In this document: one piece after another, positions 32,896 to 44,699 of the stretch
Numbering within the stretch: the first letter of the stretch is position 1
Layout: every line of letters starts with the position of its first letter
Origin: Aristolochia californica
Lineage: Eukaryota; Streptophyta; Magnoliopsida; Piperales; Aristolochiaceae
Direction of reading: 5' to 3'
Length of the DNA stretch: 64,000 bases
Assembly (NCBI GenBank): GCA_029961685.1
Contig: JARWKL010000009.1
Coordinates: forward strand, 28,459,208 to 28,523,207
Position numbers and translations under genes: made by a program
The notes under the pieces: generated by a model
What the model saw: the letters and a program-made list of their open reading frames with translations, nothing else
Databases searched by the model: none
Told to the model about the DNA's origin: nothing

Positions 32896-35800
32896 ATGGA
32901 GATTGGATACAATAGTAATAAGAGTGATATACTCCGTATTACTACAATTCCACTTAGAGGTCTCTCCAATTACATGAGCTGGTCATAATCGGTTCAGAGG
33001 GTTCTTATTACTCGTGAGCTCTTGAGCCACGTTGTTAACTTTCCTCCTCCGATTGATGAAGAAGATGCGTCCTACCACAAGTGGGTTAAGGATGATAACA
33101 TGGTGATAAGTTGGCTCATTAATAGCATGGAAGAGCAGGTGGCCAACAATGTGGTCCACTTGCAAACCGCCAAGAACATATGGGACACTTGTGCCAAGCT
33201 TTACTCAAGCATTGCTTCATTAAAAAAAATATATGATGTATTACAAAACATGCTGCATACGAAACATGGAGATAATATTCATGAATTTTTGGCACGGTTT
33301 CGAGGTCTGCTTCAAGAATGGAAACTAGCTCAGCCATATTCCACTGATATTGCCATTCAAGAATGACAAAGAGAAGCTTTGGCAGCAGCCATTTGCTTAT
33401 CGAATATTAAACCATACCTTGAGGTGGTCAAAACTCTACTTCTAAGTTCTTCTGCTCTTCCATCCTTCGATGATATTAGTGCTACATTACTTCGGATACC
33501 GGATCTATCCCCTCCTTCTCCTATTGATCTTCCATCAGAGATGTTCTTTGGAAATCGGGGAACATCTTTCTCATCCCGAGGACGGGGCAGATATATGAGA
33601 GGGGGTCGAACTATGAGAGGGGCTGAAAATAGAGGTGGTAGAACGGGTCAGAATTCTTTTCGTACTGAGCCTCAACTTTGCACTTATTGTGGCCATCAGA
33701 ACCACCTTGTGGCATCATGCTGGAAACTTCATGGCAAGCCTGATTGGGCCACAGCTAACCCAGTCTCGGTTAACGTTGAGAAAAATGAAGATAAGGTTGA
33801 ATCATCATCCAAAAATGTGACTCTTACGGCTGAGGACTATGCTGCATTTCAGAAAATGAAGTCCTTCATGGAATCCTCTATTCCCTCATCATCTACTGCT
33901 GCCACTACTATTGTCTCAGGTATTCTTTCTTCCTCTTCTTCCTCTTCCTCTTCCTCTTGGATCATTGACTCTGGGGCCTCCGAACATCTATCAGGTAACA
34001 AACACTTGTTGCAGTCCTTATCTTCTTGTTATCCTCATAAATTCGTTACTATTGCTAATGGTACCCAAACCAAGGTCCTTGGCAAAGGTTCCTCCTCTCT
34101 TACTTCATCTATTCCCCTTCAAGATGTTTTGTTTGTTCCTCAATTTCCTTTAAATTTGGTCTCGGTTAGCCAATTGACCAAACAATTAAATTCCTCTATC
34201 ACCTTCTCACCGTCTTCTTGTGTCTTTCAGGATCTCACTATGAAGAGGGTGATTGGTGGCGGCCATGAAAAGGGGGGTTTGTACTACTTCACTCTTCCAC
34301 CATTAGTTGCATTATCGTCCTCTACATCTGAGGCCCAACTTTGGCACAACCGACTTGGTCATCTGTCTACCCCTTCACTTCGTTCTTTGGTTCCATCTTT
34401 AAAAGGACTTTCTAATTTCAGTTGTGAGGTTTATCAATTAAGTAAACATGTCAGGAGTACATATTCTCCTCGTCTTACAACTACTAGTACTACTCCGTTT
34501 GAGCTAATACATTATGATGTATGGGGCCCTTTATGTGTATCAAATATTTCCCAAGTTAAATATTTTATCATTTTTGTTGATGATTTTACTCGAGTGACTT
34601 GGTTATATCTATTTAAAGAGCGTTCCGAAATTTTTCCTTTGTTTAAAAATTTTCATGCTATGGTCTTGACACAATTTAGGAAGATAATTCAAACCCTTAG
34701 ATCTGATAATGCTAAGGAATACATGTCTCATGACTTCAAATCATTTTGTGAGAGTAATGGGCTTATTCATCAAACATCATGTGCATATACTCCTCAACAA
34801 AATGGTGTTGCTGAAAGGAAGAATCGTCATCTTCTTGAAGTTGCTCAGGGCCTCCTCTACTCCATGAAGGTACCCTATTTCTATTGGCCCCATGCTATAC
34901 TTACAGCATGTTTTCTCATTAATAGGTTACCTTCATCAGTCCTTCATCATAAAACTCCTTACTCTGTGCTATTTAATGGTGAAGATCCTTTTTCTCTTTT
35001 TTTGAAAATGTTTGGATGTACGTGTTTTGTTCATGTTACATCTCCACATAAAATTAAACTTGATCCTCGGTCTATGAAGTGCATTTTTTGGGATACTCTC
35101 GCACCCAAAAAGGTTATGTCTGTTACAATCCTACCCTTCAGATGATGTTTATCTCTAGGGATGTGACTTTCTTTGAGGAAACTCCCTTCTACTCCTTCCA
35201 TGATGCTCTTCCAGGATGGACTTGTCCTTCTACTACTCCTTGTCCGCTTGTGCCGTTCAATCTTGAAGTGGATCCATCCCCTGATGCACCGGCCGTACCT
35301 TCACCTATGGAGTTGTTGGATCCACCCGAGGTAAGTCCTTCTCCTCCTATGTATGGGCCTGAATTTGATACTCGGCCTATTGCTTTAAGAAAAGAACGTC
35401 GCTCATGTACTACTTTGCATCCTATCTCAAATTTTATGTCTCACCATCGCTTGTCTTCCGAGTGTTTTCAGTTTCTTGCGTCCCTTTCTTCTACTTCCGT
35501 TCCACAGTCATATCAGGAGGCTCTGAGACATCCAGGATGGAAGGCGGCTATGGATGAAGAAATGCACGCCTTATATGAAAACCAAACCTGGTACTTAACA
35601 TCACTTCCGAAAGGTAAAAGACCAGTTGGTTGTCGATGGGTTTTTTCAGTGAAACATAATCCGGATGGATCGGTTGCTCGTCTTAAAGCTCGACTGGTTG
35701 CTAAGGGCTATACGCAGTGCTATGGGATATAGTATGAGGAGACCTTCTCTCCTATTCCAAAATTGAATTCAGTACGCATCATCTTATCTATTGCTGCTAA

Positions 35801-37003
35801 CTTCTCATGGCCCGTCTATCAGTTGGATGTTAAAAATGCTTTTTTAAATGGTGATATCAGTGAGAAAATTTATATGGTTCAACCACCTGGTTATGTGGTT
35901 GAGGGGGAGTCAATATGCCGGTTAAAAAAGTATTTATATGGGCTTAAGCAGTCCCCTCGGGCTTGGTTTGATAAATTTAGTCAAATACTCCTACAGTTTG
36001 GTTTTCATCGGTGTTCAGTTGATCATTCCATATATTATAAAGATACGGTCAAAGGGAAAATATTATTGGCCGTATACGTGGATGATATTATCTTAACCGG
36101 TGATGATGCTTTGAGCATAAAAGAGGTGAAACAGATAATATGTCAGGAATTCAAGACTAAAGACCGTAGTATGCTTAAATATTTTTTGGGTATAGAAGTT
36201 CTTCAATCCAAACATGGGATAATATTGTCTCAAAGGAAATATGTCTTGCATCTCCTTGAAGAAATAGGACTGAAGGGTTGTAGACCAGTTGACACACCTA
36301 TGGATACAAATGTAAAATTATGTGCCACAAATGAAGAAGATATTGATATTGGCAAATATCAAAGGCTCATGGGAAAACTGATTTATCTCACGGTAACTAG
36401 GCCAGACATATCATATGTTGTAAGTGTGGTGAGTCAATTCATGCACAAACCACAAATTACCCACTGGTAGCCTTTAGAGAGAATATTATGTTATCTAAAA
36501 GAAGCTCCAGGAAGAGGATTGCTGTATAAAAAACAACGGCACTTCAACATAGTAGGCTTCTCAGATGCAGATTGGGCTGGATCTCTTGATGATAGAAAAT
36601 CTACATCAAGATATTGTACTCTGGTAAGAAATAAAATATGGTTGCAAGATCTAGCGCCGAAGCAGAATACAGAGCTATGGCCCATACCGTTAGTGAACTT
36701 TTATGGATCAGGACCCTTCTTACCGAACTAGGTTTTTATAAAAAGGGGTCCATGAATCTGCATTGTGATAATCAAGCAGCCATTCATATCACTTCAAATC
36801 CATTTTTTCATGAAAGAACTAAATATATTGAGGTGGATTGTCATTTTATCCAGGAGAAGTTTCAAGCAGGAATAATCTCTCTCAAACATGTGCCATCTCA
36901 AAAGCAAGTAGCTGATATTCTCACTAAACCCGTTACATTTAAAATCCTATCGTTTATATGTGGCAAGCTGGGTATTTATGATGTCTTTTCTCCTCCAGCT
37001 TGA
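32896..37003 (+). pseudogene. Copia gag-pol pseudogene of B2
   Basis: ATG 32896 (MEIGYNSNKSDILRITT). Gag follows; stops at 32980 (TAA; CAA in C) and 33364 (TGA). A frame of 588 codons (33379-35145) holds an RG-rich segment, zinc knuckle CTYCGHQNHLVASC (about 33678), protease WIIDSGASEHLSG (33957-), pre-integrase LWHNRLGHL, and integrase core with VDDFTRVTWLY, LRSDNAKEY and TPQQNGVAERKNRH. A one-base loss near 35090 shifts to 35079-35732. Reverse transcriptase is at 35763-36470 with AVYVDDIILTG intact; TAG at 36468 (CAG in B1). RNase H has a ~25-bp deletion near 36630, then DNQAAIHIT and VADILTKPV to VFSPPA. Confidence 0.94.
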
Positions 37004-37010
37004 GGGGGGG

Positions 37011-37400
37011 TGTTGGAAGATGGGCTCAAGCCCACGAGCTCAAGACAAGAAGCCCACACGTCAAAGGAGTGGCATATGTGTAAAATATGGTACTTTCCAT
37101 AAAGATGGCATAGAAGTGTAAATATGTGTTCCTTTTATGTCTTTTATTTTATCAAGTTGTAGCCCTAAGGGCATTGTAAAACTATAAATAAAGGCTTTGG
37201 CTAAGAGGTAGGGCATTGAAGCACTCTCCTCTCTTTCCACAAATTCGTCCAGCCCTCATTTTTCTTTTTGACGCAACCCTCTTCTTCCTTAATCCAAACT
37301 CTCTCCTTCCACGTTCTTCTTCTTGTCTTCTCCTTCTCTCTTCTTCTTCTTCTTCTTTCTTGTTGATCTAAGTTCCTTTCATGAGATCCTAAATTCTACA
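37011..37400 (+). repeat. B2 3' LTR
   Basis: 390 bp, TGTTGGAAGATGGGCTC..AAATTCTACA. Differs from the 5' LTR at only a few places, so B2 is the youngest of the clearly datable elements here. Confidence 0.93.
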
Positions 37401-37555
37401 ACGAGTTAGAGTTTAGGTGTAATTGGGACAAGGGTAGTTTAATTTTAGTTAGACTCTACAACTTTCCTCACTTATAAATAGAGGTTCATCCACCCTGATT
37501 ACAATAAGTCAATGAAATATTTCTCTTTTCCATAAATTCAACATGGTATCAGAGC

Positions 37556-39298
37556 AAGTCATGTGAGTTGACTTTGTCAACCCACAGAGATAATGTGATC
37601 CCTTTCTGATCCATTATCTCTAGCAATTTAGGTTCGTGTTTATTTTTTTCAGTCACTACATCCATTATTTGCTTTACGTTTTCACCTTTATACTGCTATT
37701 CTATTTCTTGGAGCTTCTGGTTCATGAATAGAGACCACGACGATCCCTCTCTATCTTTTATGTTGCTCTCCCACTCTATTCAGCATCGGGATCTTACTAG
37801 GTTACGTCGCCAATTACCTCTTCGCCAAGCTGCCATTTCCGTCGCCGAGTCATGTTGTCATTTCTGCTACTCCATTAACAAAGCTGTTTTCAAAATAAGA
37901 TATAGAACCGGAATGTAATATTTTCCGTCCAGATTGATAGCAAGGTATCAATACTCCAGTTGAGATTCCATGCTCGGGAAACATTTTGGAAAGTTTCCTT
38001 CGCTGATTTTTTGGTGTTGTTTCTTTGGGATATTATTGCTCTTAATTTGAAAGATCTCAACCAGCGCTAGCAATATTTCACATTACTATAAATCAGGCAA
38101 ACATGTTGTTGTTATTCTGAATATTATTTTGGAAAATCATAAATTCAAGCTCCTACAATGTTGTCAGGTTTCTATTCTTGTTCTCATCGGTTGCCTCTTG
38201 ATCTACTGTATCTCAGCTGTTCTGCGCTGGCATCATCTTCAATCTTGCCAAATATAATCTAAGACAACAAATTTCAAAAATTTTGTCGTTGCACATCTTC
38301 TCTAATACAGCTTTTTTGGGAAGTTACTAATCATCTATTATCAAGGGGAGATAATCTTGAACTACTGATTTCTCAGCTGTGTTGTTGTTCCGCTCTATTC
38401 AGCCGCAGAGAAGACAACCCATTGTTTCCGATTTAAATTGTTTCCTAAGTTAGGAAACGTAATTTAATCCAGCGCATTACCATGGTGCATATATTATCTT
38501 TGTCAAGTCAACCCCGTGAACCAGGCTACCCATCTTGTTGTTGTTGAGCTGAACCAATCTACCGAGCTAACTCAAGCCAAATTGGTCTGAGTCAACTCAA
38601 CCAGGTCAACCTGACTCGGGCCACTTATGTTTCTGCCTCGGTATACATGTCCGGGTCCCAATTTCTATACATATTTATTCCGCGATTCAGCTATATTGAT
38701 CTACTATTTGACTTGGTGCAACTCGGTTCTCTGACTGGATTATTATTTTGAGGTATTCGCAACATATTCTGTTGATCAACATATTATTTGGTACAGATAC
38801 TTGCCTCAGTTTATTTCATGGGTCCTTTTACAAGGTTTATTATTTTGGTTTGTGTTATGTAGGCCTAAGCCCATTTCAGTTGTTGCTATTGTGTCTCTTT
38901 GGATGAGACATTATTATTGAAGAAGTAGTGGCCTCAGTATCCTTTCTCATACTATCCTTGATTTGACTCTCACACGTATCTTTGGGCCAACGTTTATTGT
39001 AACCTTTTGAATATTGCTTTAGTTAGGAATTTAAGTCCATCAAGTAAACATATGGGTGTTTTAAGTCCATTGAGACACTTTTATATATATACCCTTGGGT
39101 CTTTTATCCCCATTTTGTGAATGATAGGCATTACCCACTTCTCTCCCATTTCTACATGTGAGAGTCGGTGCCCGGGTTGGGACACTGTGACGAAGAAGCC
39201 TATTACTACATTTATGTTACCCGTTAATTTCTACCTATGAGAGTCGGTGCCCGGGTTGGGACACCATGGTGGAAGAGCTTATTATTATATCTATGTTA

Positions 39299-39337
<39 letters not shown>

Positions 39338-39558
39338 TTTATATGCATTTATTACTCCTACCACTTGAGAGTTGTTGTCTTGTTGCTGGACACGGTGATG
39401 GAGGAGTTTTATTACCCTTCTGAGCATTGCGTATAGACCCACTACCTACAGAAAATAGGAATGTGCCCTACTGAAGTATGGACCAATGTCATACGGCTTG
39501 GAGTTATTTTACTCTCACTTATCTTATGCCAGCTGGGCCTCATGGAAGAGCCACTAGC
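37556..39558 (+). other. A3 interior, non-coding
   Basis: About 2 kb with only short unsupported frames. Collinear in part with the reverse complements of A1 and A4 interiors. Contains the GTCAACCTGACTCGG block (38500-38640), the tandem phrase TGAGAGTCGGTGCCCGGGTTGG twice (about 39161 and 39239) and a 37-C run (39301-39337). Confidence 0.7.
39301..39337. repeat. Run of 37 cytosines
   Basis: Uninterrupted poly-C inside the A3 interior. The corresponding place in A1 (about 850) holds only a short C run, so it has expanded here or reflects an assembly problem. Confidence 0.9.
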
Positions 39559-39589
39559 GTGAGGGGGAGTGTTGGAAGATATAGAAGAC

Positions 39590-39688
39590 TACAATTTTAT
39601 ACAAAAAGATCTTATACATCATTTTCAGCAAGCTAGGAGTTCATGATGTTCTGTCACCCCGAGCTTGAGGGGGAGTGTTGGAAGATGG
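39590..39688 (+). pseudogene. Stub of another copia 3' end
   Basis: Short RNase H tail equivalent (KILYIIFSKLGVHDVLSP-like across small shifts), polypurine tract TTGAGGGGGAG, and only the first 13 bp of an LTR (TGTTGGAAGATGG, 39676-39688) before A4 begins. A recombination scar. Confidence 0.5.
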
Positions 39689-40129
39689 TGTTGAATTTAT
39701 GGAAAAGGGAAAAGCTTCATTGACTTATTATAATCAGAGTACACAAACCTCTATTTATAATAGAGGAAGGTAGTAGAGTTCAATTACAATAAAATTACCT
39801 TTGTCCCAATTATACCCAAACTCTAACACTTAATGATAAGTCCTAGCATAATTAAATAACCCAAAAAAAATATAAGATTAACATGACTAAAATACCTTTA
39901 AACTAAAAGTCTTCTATGAGACCTACTTCCATAATAATTGTGGCTCTGTTAGATTCCTTATTGTGTAAGACTTCTTATGCCACCCCATGTGATCAAGGTG
40001 GGTCTCATATGTTATGGGCTTGGGCCCATCTTCCAACATTCTTAGGTATGTGGGCCTTCCTTGGTCGTGTGGGCTTGAGCCAATGTTCTGTTGATCCATA
40101 TCTTATGGGTTTGGGCCCATCTTCCAACA
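39689..40129 (-). repeat. A4 3' LTR
   Basis: 441 bp. Its terminal unit (GGGCTTGGGCCCATCTTCCAAC) is repeated near 40016-40038 and, altered, at 40107-40129, showing U3-end tandem duplication. Confidence 0.8.
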
Positions 40130-40139
40130 CTCCCCCTCA

Positions 40140-41635
40140 TGCTGGTGCTCTCGTTCATGAGGCCCAACTGGCATAAGATAAGTGAGAGTAAAATCACTTC
40201 AAGTTGTATGACATTGTTTCATAATCCAGTCAAATAACTCATGCTGGATGTTCGACACACTCCTATCTTTTGTAGGTAGTGCCACTCCTATAAATGTAGG
40301 TAGTGGGTCTATACACTGTTCGGAAGTGTAATAAAAAAAACTCCTCCGTCACCGTGTCCCTCCACAGGACAATGACTCTCAAGTAGTAGGAGTAATAAAT
40401 GCTAAGTCATGGAGTATAACATAGAGTTAGTAATAAACTCTGCCATCTCGGTAAAATAACATAGATGTCCTTACGGGTAGTGGATGTAGTAATAAGCTCT
40501 TCCATCACGATGATGTAACAGATACTGAGACCACTTCTTCTTAAATAATAATGTCTCATCCAATGAGACATAATAGTTGCAGCTGAATATAACACGACCA
40601 TTTTCCAACACATAACTCGAACCAAAATAATAAACCTTGTAAAAGGACCCATGAAATAATCTGAATATAAAAATTTCTTCTTAGATACACAATCTTCATT
40701 TGTGCTCCCCCTTTCTTGAATATTTTGGTCACATAAAACTTATTTACAACATATGGAATAAAATACTTATTTCTTCTACTTCTTCTACTTCTCCTCCTCA
40801 AGCTGGGAGGTAATGGCAGTGATCCCAGCTTGAACATATATCATAGAAGTAGAAATAAACCAAAATAATAGAGATGTATAAATAATCCCTCAAACCAGGG
40901 AGAAGTGAGATATTTTCCTGATATAGCAACTCAAAAAGTGACGCAAAACAATGGGCTTAAATTCGGATTTTCCAAAGCAACAGAATACCAGCATGACTGT
41001 TAACTCTTCCAATGTGAATATATCTTTAAATATAGATCAGATTGACATGAAATTTTCTCCTTTTGAAACTAGAATTAAATACCTTTCATCCAAGTATAAC
41101 TTCTTTTCATTAAATATAATTATTAGAAGGTAAATAATCAGATAGATTTTAGTCTTTGTCATCTAGCCGAACTAAGTATTGTTTCTCCTTTTGCTAGCAT
41201 GACCATTGAATCTTCCAAGATTAATATCTCCTTATAAAAAACTCAGATCGAGAATTGGTTGAATAGGTAAGAAAATGGAATTACAAATATTTCTTCTTAT
41301 ATATAATTCTCCATATAAAGTCTCATTCTTGATAGCATAAAATACCTCGAAAGTTCAAGCTTTCTACTACTACTTGAACCTCTTTTACAATCGCACCTTT
41401 GCTACTTCAAATATAGATTTCTCTTTGTAGATAACTCTGATTGGAAAATGACCTTTTTTATTGGAAAGTAGTCTCAAATATATTTCTATCAAAATATAAT
41501 TTGCAATATTAAAAGTTCAATATAGAGGTAAAAATGCAAAGATAACTAACTGGTATAGGGACAGAAAAGAAAAAAGATACGAACCTAGACTTAGGGTTGA
41601 CCAAGTCAACTCACAGAAACTGCTATGTTGAATTT
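40140..41635 (-). other. A4 interior, non-coding
   Basis: About 1.5 kb with no recognised domain. Collinear with the A1 and A3 interiors over its lower half (TAATAATGTCTCATCCAATGAGAC block near 40545). Confidence 0.6.
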
Positions 41636-42356
41636 ATGGAAAGGAAAATACTTCATTGACTTATTATAATTAGAGTACATGAACCTCTATTTATAATAGA
41701 GGAAGGTAGTACAGTCCAATTACAGTAAAACTACCTTTGTTCCAATTACACCCAAACTCTAACACTTAACGATAAGTCCTAGCATAATTAAATGACCATA
41801 ATAAATAGAAGATTAACATGACTCAAACACCTTTAAACTGAAACTCTTCTATGAGACCTGCTTCCATAATAATTGTAGCTCTGTAAGACTTCTTATTGTG
41901 TAAGACTTCTTATGCCACCTCATGTGATCATGGTGGATCCCATATGTTATGGGGAAGATGGGCCCAAGCCCACACGACCAAGGAAGGCCCACATATCTAA
42001 AAGTGTTGGAAGATAGGTCAGCCGATAAGATATGGACCCACAGAAGATGGTCCCAAGCCCATAAGACCAAGGAAACCACATTTCTAAGAATGTTGGAAGA
42101 TGGGCCCAAGCCCATAAGATATGGACCACAGAAGAGTTTTAGTTTAAATGTGTTTTAGTCATGTTAATCTTCTATTTATATAGAGTTATTTTATTATTCT
42201 AGGACTTATCGTTAAGTGTTAGAGTTTGGGTGTAATTGGGACAAGGGTAGTTTAATTGTAGTTGAACTCTACTTCTTTCCTCTATTACAAATAGAGGTTC
42301 ATGTACTCTGATTACAATAAGTCAATGAAGTATTTCTCTTTTCCATAAATTCAACA
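41636..42356. repeat. Head-to-head family A LTR palindrome
   Basis: A minus-oriented LTR (41636-41953) meets a plus-oriented LTR (41954-42356, GAAGATGGGCCCAAGCC..AAATTCAACA) with almost no spacer, forming a large imperfect inverted repeat. The plus-oriented LTR contains the TGTTGGAAGAT start repeated at 42004 and 42089 and could be the missing 3' LTR of A3. Confidence 0.7.
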
Positions 42357-43236
42357 TCCAGCAACTCAATGGTGTTGAGTCCCTTAGTTTGTTGCCAAGA
42401 ATAGCTCATTACGAGCATAAATTAGTTCTCAACCTATTGTTCTGCAGTATACTATTAATTTAAATGTGCCTACCAAATCTCAAAGCTCACAATCTCAACC
42501 ATTATGTTTACATTCGCAGCCAAAAGATAATCAGCAAGATACTGACAGTCGAGATCAAATCTTCTCTTTTTTGGCAATGGCAAGAAGTGATCCAAGTAAT
42601 AGTTGAACAAAGTAAATATTTTGCAAACCGAATTGTATATTAAGGCAAAAATTTTGGAAGAACTCGGACTAGCAGAAATTTTAGAAGAACATGGACTGGC
42701 AGGATAAGGTTTAATGGAATCAAATTGGAAAGATCAACTTACCTGAGCTCTATTTTGTGACTTCTATGGGCAACGCCCAAGTCGGCTAGAGTGACGAATA
42801 ATTGATGACACTGAAGATGAACATAGTAGAAAAGGTTGAGGAAAGCTTGAAATTTGAAAATCCCCTAAAAATAGAAACGATTGATTCGATTCTATTGTTG
42901 ATATTGAGACAAGAATGGATTTCGGAGGGCAGAGAGGTGGGGTTGTTTTCGTTGAAGATGAAAAACCCGAACTCGAACTCGATCTTGAAGCTCCCCCTCT
43001 CGTCGCTGCCGAGTCTCAAAATGGATTTAATTTAGAAACCAAGTTGGATCACGAGCTCGCGAACCAAACCACAACTCACAATCTCATGAACTGAACCACG
43101 GCTCACTCGAGTTTGGCTTGGTTACTTAAACGAGCTCATACTGCTGCTCAAGTTCGATTCGAACTGAGCCGAACAGAGCCTGATCCGTGCTGAGCTCGAG
43201 GTATTCGTGAACCGGCTCGGTTCAATGCCACCCCTA
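42357..43236. other. Right arm of the hAT-like element
   Basis: About 880 bp. The part 42880-43080 has a long open frame on the plus strand (DFGGQRGGVVFVEDEKPELE..) that looks compositionally coding but matches no family I recognise. The last 200 bp carry GAGCTCG/CGAACTGAGCCGAAC subterminal words up to the inverted repeat. Confidence 0.5.
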
Positions 43237-44079
43237 CTAGTAAGTTTTCATTCCAGCGTTGACAATTTTGGCACCAGCAAATTTCCAACACATACGTCTT
43301 TGCCTTTGTGATCTTTTGGAAAAAAATTCTACTCCCATATAATCTGTTTTTGGGACGTTTCTATTTTTATCAGAGGTGGCCCCAGTCATTCCAAATTATC
43401 AAACTTCAGATTGGGACGTTACAACAAGATATGTGTTGAATTTTTTGTGTTTCCTTATTTAACTCTGTTGCTGGTTTGGACGTCTCCATAGCTGGATTAA
43501 TTCCTGTTATTCAGGTTTCAGCACGTTACTACTACTTCATATCTCTGTTGTTGTTGATCCAGCCTGGTATCACGCTTCTACTGCTGCTCGCTCCCTACTG
43601 CTACTTTCTCCATTCACCGGGTTTATCCTTGACGTGGCTCACTATGCCGCTGCTTGCTGCTCTATTTGCCAACCATATATATTGTCGTTGTTTCTCTACT
43701 TGCCAATTACAAAGAAGACATTGCATTATCTTCCCATCATTACCATTGCTCTGCTGCTGATGTTTGATGATTGGTTGAGACTCTAAGGTTGAATGATCTG
43801 TTGCAGTGGATATCTGTCGTTGGATCAGCCTCTGAGCCCGGTCTCTTATTTTGTCTTTTAAGATATAATTGCACCATAATAAGGAACTCGATTGTGTTCA
43901 GAATAGTAGAAGTGTTTTCATTATGCTCACACCAATGTGTAGCAGAAGACAGTTCTAACTCCTAAATCTTGAGAGGTTTAGAAGCAGCATTGAGTTCAAA
44001 TTATTACAACCACTTTCGGTGCAAGTTATCATTGCCTGCCTTTTACTCGGTGGCAGCTTATTACCAAAGATACAATTGT
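43237..44079. other. Unassigned sequence right of the hAT-like element
   Basis: About 840 bp. Frames of 94 and 64 codons (43476-43760; 43771-43965) are Leu/Cys-rich with no recognised domain. CTGCTGCT-rich wording resembles non-coding interiors of the LTR elements here; it may be the rest of I1 or the leader of H3. Confidence 0.4.
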
Positions 44080-44690
44080 ACCTAATTGTTTGAGACATTA
44101 ATATTGAAGACAAAATTCCTCAATTGATTACTCTTAGTTGGGTATTGCTTAATATAATTTTTTTAAAAGGGTTCTTCAAGAATTCAACTCTATGATGGCT
44201 CTTAAAGGCAAGAAGACCATCTCTACAGAAGAGTTTGAACTACTTTAAAAGGTAAAGCATCTGATGGGTACTACCAGAAACCAGGGCTCCTTAGATAATG
44301 CCCCTCCTATTCTACTTCTGTCACAAGTATGGTTTCAACTACTTCTCCATCCTGGATTATTGACTCTAGGGCCTATGACCACTTGATAGGTAATAGTACC
44401 ATCTTGAGTTATACATCTCCTTGCTTGACTCACAATTCCATTTCTATAACAGATGGATCCCAAACCAAGGTGCATGGGATGGGGTCCAAATTTGCTACAC
44501 CTACCCTCCATTTGAAAGATGTCCTTTTTGTTCCTAAGTTTCTATTAAACCTTTTATCTATCAATCAACTCACAAAAAAATTTAATTGTTCCCTCATCTT
44601 TTCTCCCATTTCTTGTGTTCTTTAGGATATGAAGACCTCGATCCTTACCATTGTTGCTCGGTTTGGTTTTGAGAGAAAAGTGTGAAAATG
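44080..44690 (+). pseudogene. Copia gag-protease remnant H3
   Basis: MALKGKKTISTEEFELL (about 44195-) parallels QMALKNPKGKKFV of H1/H2. The protease reads SPSWIIDSRAYDHLIGN (44344-), where DSG has become DSR, followed by VHGMGSKFATPTLHL and DVLFVPKFLLNLLS of the pre-integrase region. A TAG after SPISCVL at 44623 replaces a probable Gln; residues RFGFERKV remain recognisable to about 44690. Confidence 0.75.
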
Positions 44691-44699
44691 AGGGTTTTG

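Larger units (their letters stand above)
31606..37400 (+). mobile_element. Full-length copia element B2 inserted in the A3 LTR
   Basis: A 5.8-kb copia. The LTRs are 31606-31991 and 37011-37400, with primer site TGGTATCAAAGC at 31992-32003 and polypurine tract TTGAGGGGGGG before 37011. The target duplication is AAGAG (31601-31605) and ACGAG (37401-37405). The A LTR text is restored when B2 is removed (CTTTAAGAG + TTAGAGTTTAGG, compare 15990-16010). The best-preserved coding region in the window, yet with several stops and two shifts. Confidence 0.95.
31477..39583 (+). mobile_element. Non-coding LTR element A3, split by B2
   Basis: The 5' LTR starts at 31477 (TGTTGAAAGATGGGCCC), is interrupted by B2, and ends AAATTCAACA at 37543. 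The primer site TGGTATCAGAGC is at 37544-37555. The interior 37556-39558 has no gag or pol. Polypurine tract GTGAGGGGGAG is at 39559-39569, then a 3' LTR stub TGTTGGAAGAT from 39570. The rest of the 3' LTR is displaced; the LTR at 41954-42356 could be its remainder. Outer flanks do not show a duplication. Confidence 0.75.
39689..41953 (-). mobile_element. Non-coding LTR element A4
   Basis: Family A on the minus strand. The 3' LTR is 39689-40129 (TGTTGAATTTATGG..TCTTCCAACA), followed by the polypurine tract read as CTCCCCCTCATGC at 40130. The 5' LTR begins at 41636 and is cut at about 41953, where an oppositely oriented family A LTR follows. The primer site is eroded (CATAGCAGTTTC instead of TGGTATCAGAGC on the minus strand). 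The ~1.5-kb interior has no coding motif. Confidence 0.78.
30670..43236. mobile_element. hAT-like DNA transposon, expanded by nested LTR elements
   Basis: Perfect 15-bp terminal inverted repeats: TAGGGGTGGCATTGA at 30670-30684 and its reverse complement at 43222-43236. Flanking 8-mers TTAGTATG (30662-30669) and CTAGTAAG (43237-43244) match at six of eight positions, as expected for an old 8-bp hAT duplication. GAGCTCGAAC-type subterminal words occur at both ends (30700-30780; 43040-43210). Removing nested elements (31477-42356) leaves about 1.7 kb without a transposase, so it is a non-autonomous element. It carries ANTH-gene exon fragments. Confidence 0.72.

Noticed and set aside
31477..42356. 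A3 as a simple intact LTR element ending at 42356
   Set aside because: Flanks TAGAA and TCCAG do not match and a copia stub plus A4 lie between the polypurine tract and that LTR; I report it as rearranged.
43476..43965. Two hydrophobic frames as membrane-protein exons
   Set aside because: They are Leu/Cys-rich because of CTGCTGCT text, show no family motif, and resemble non-coding interiors of neighbouring LTR elements.
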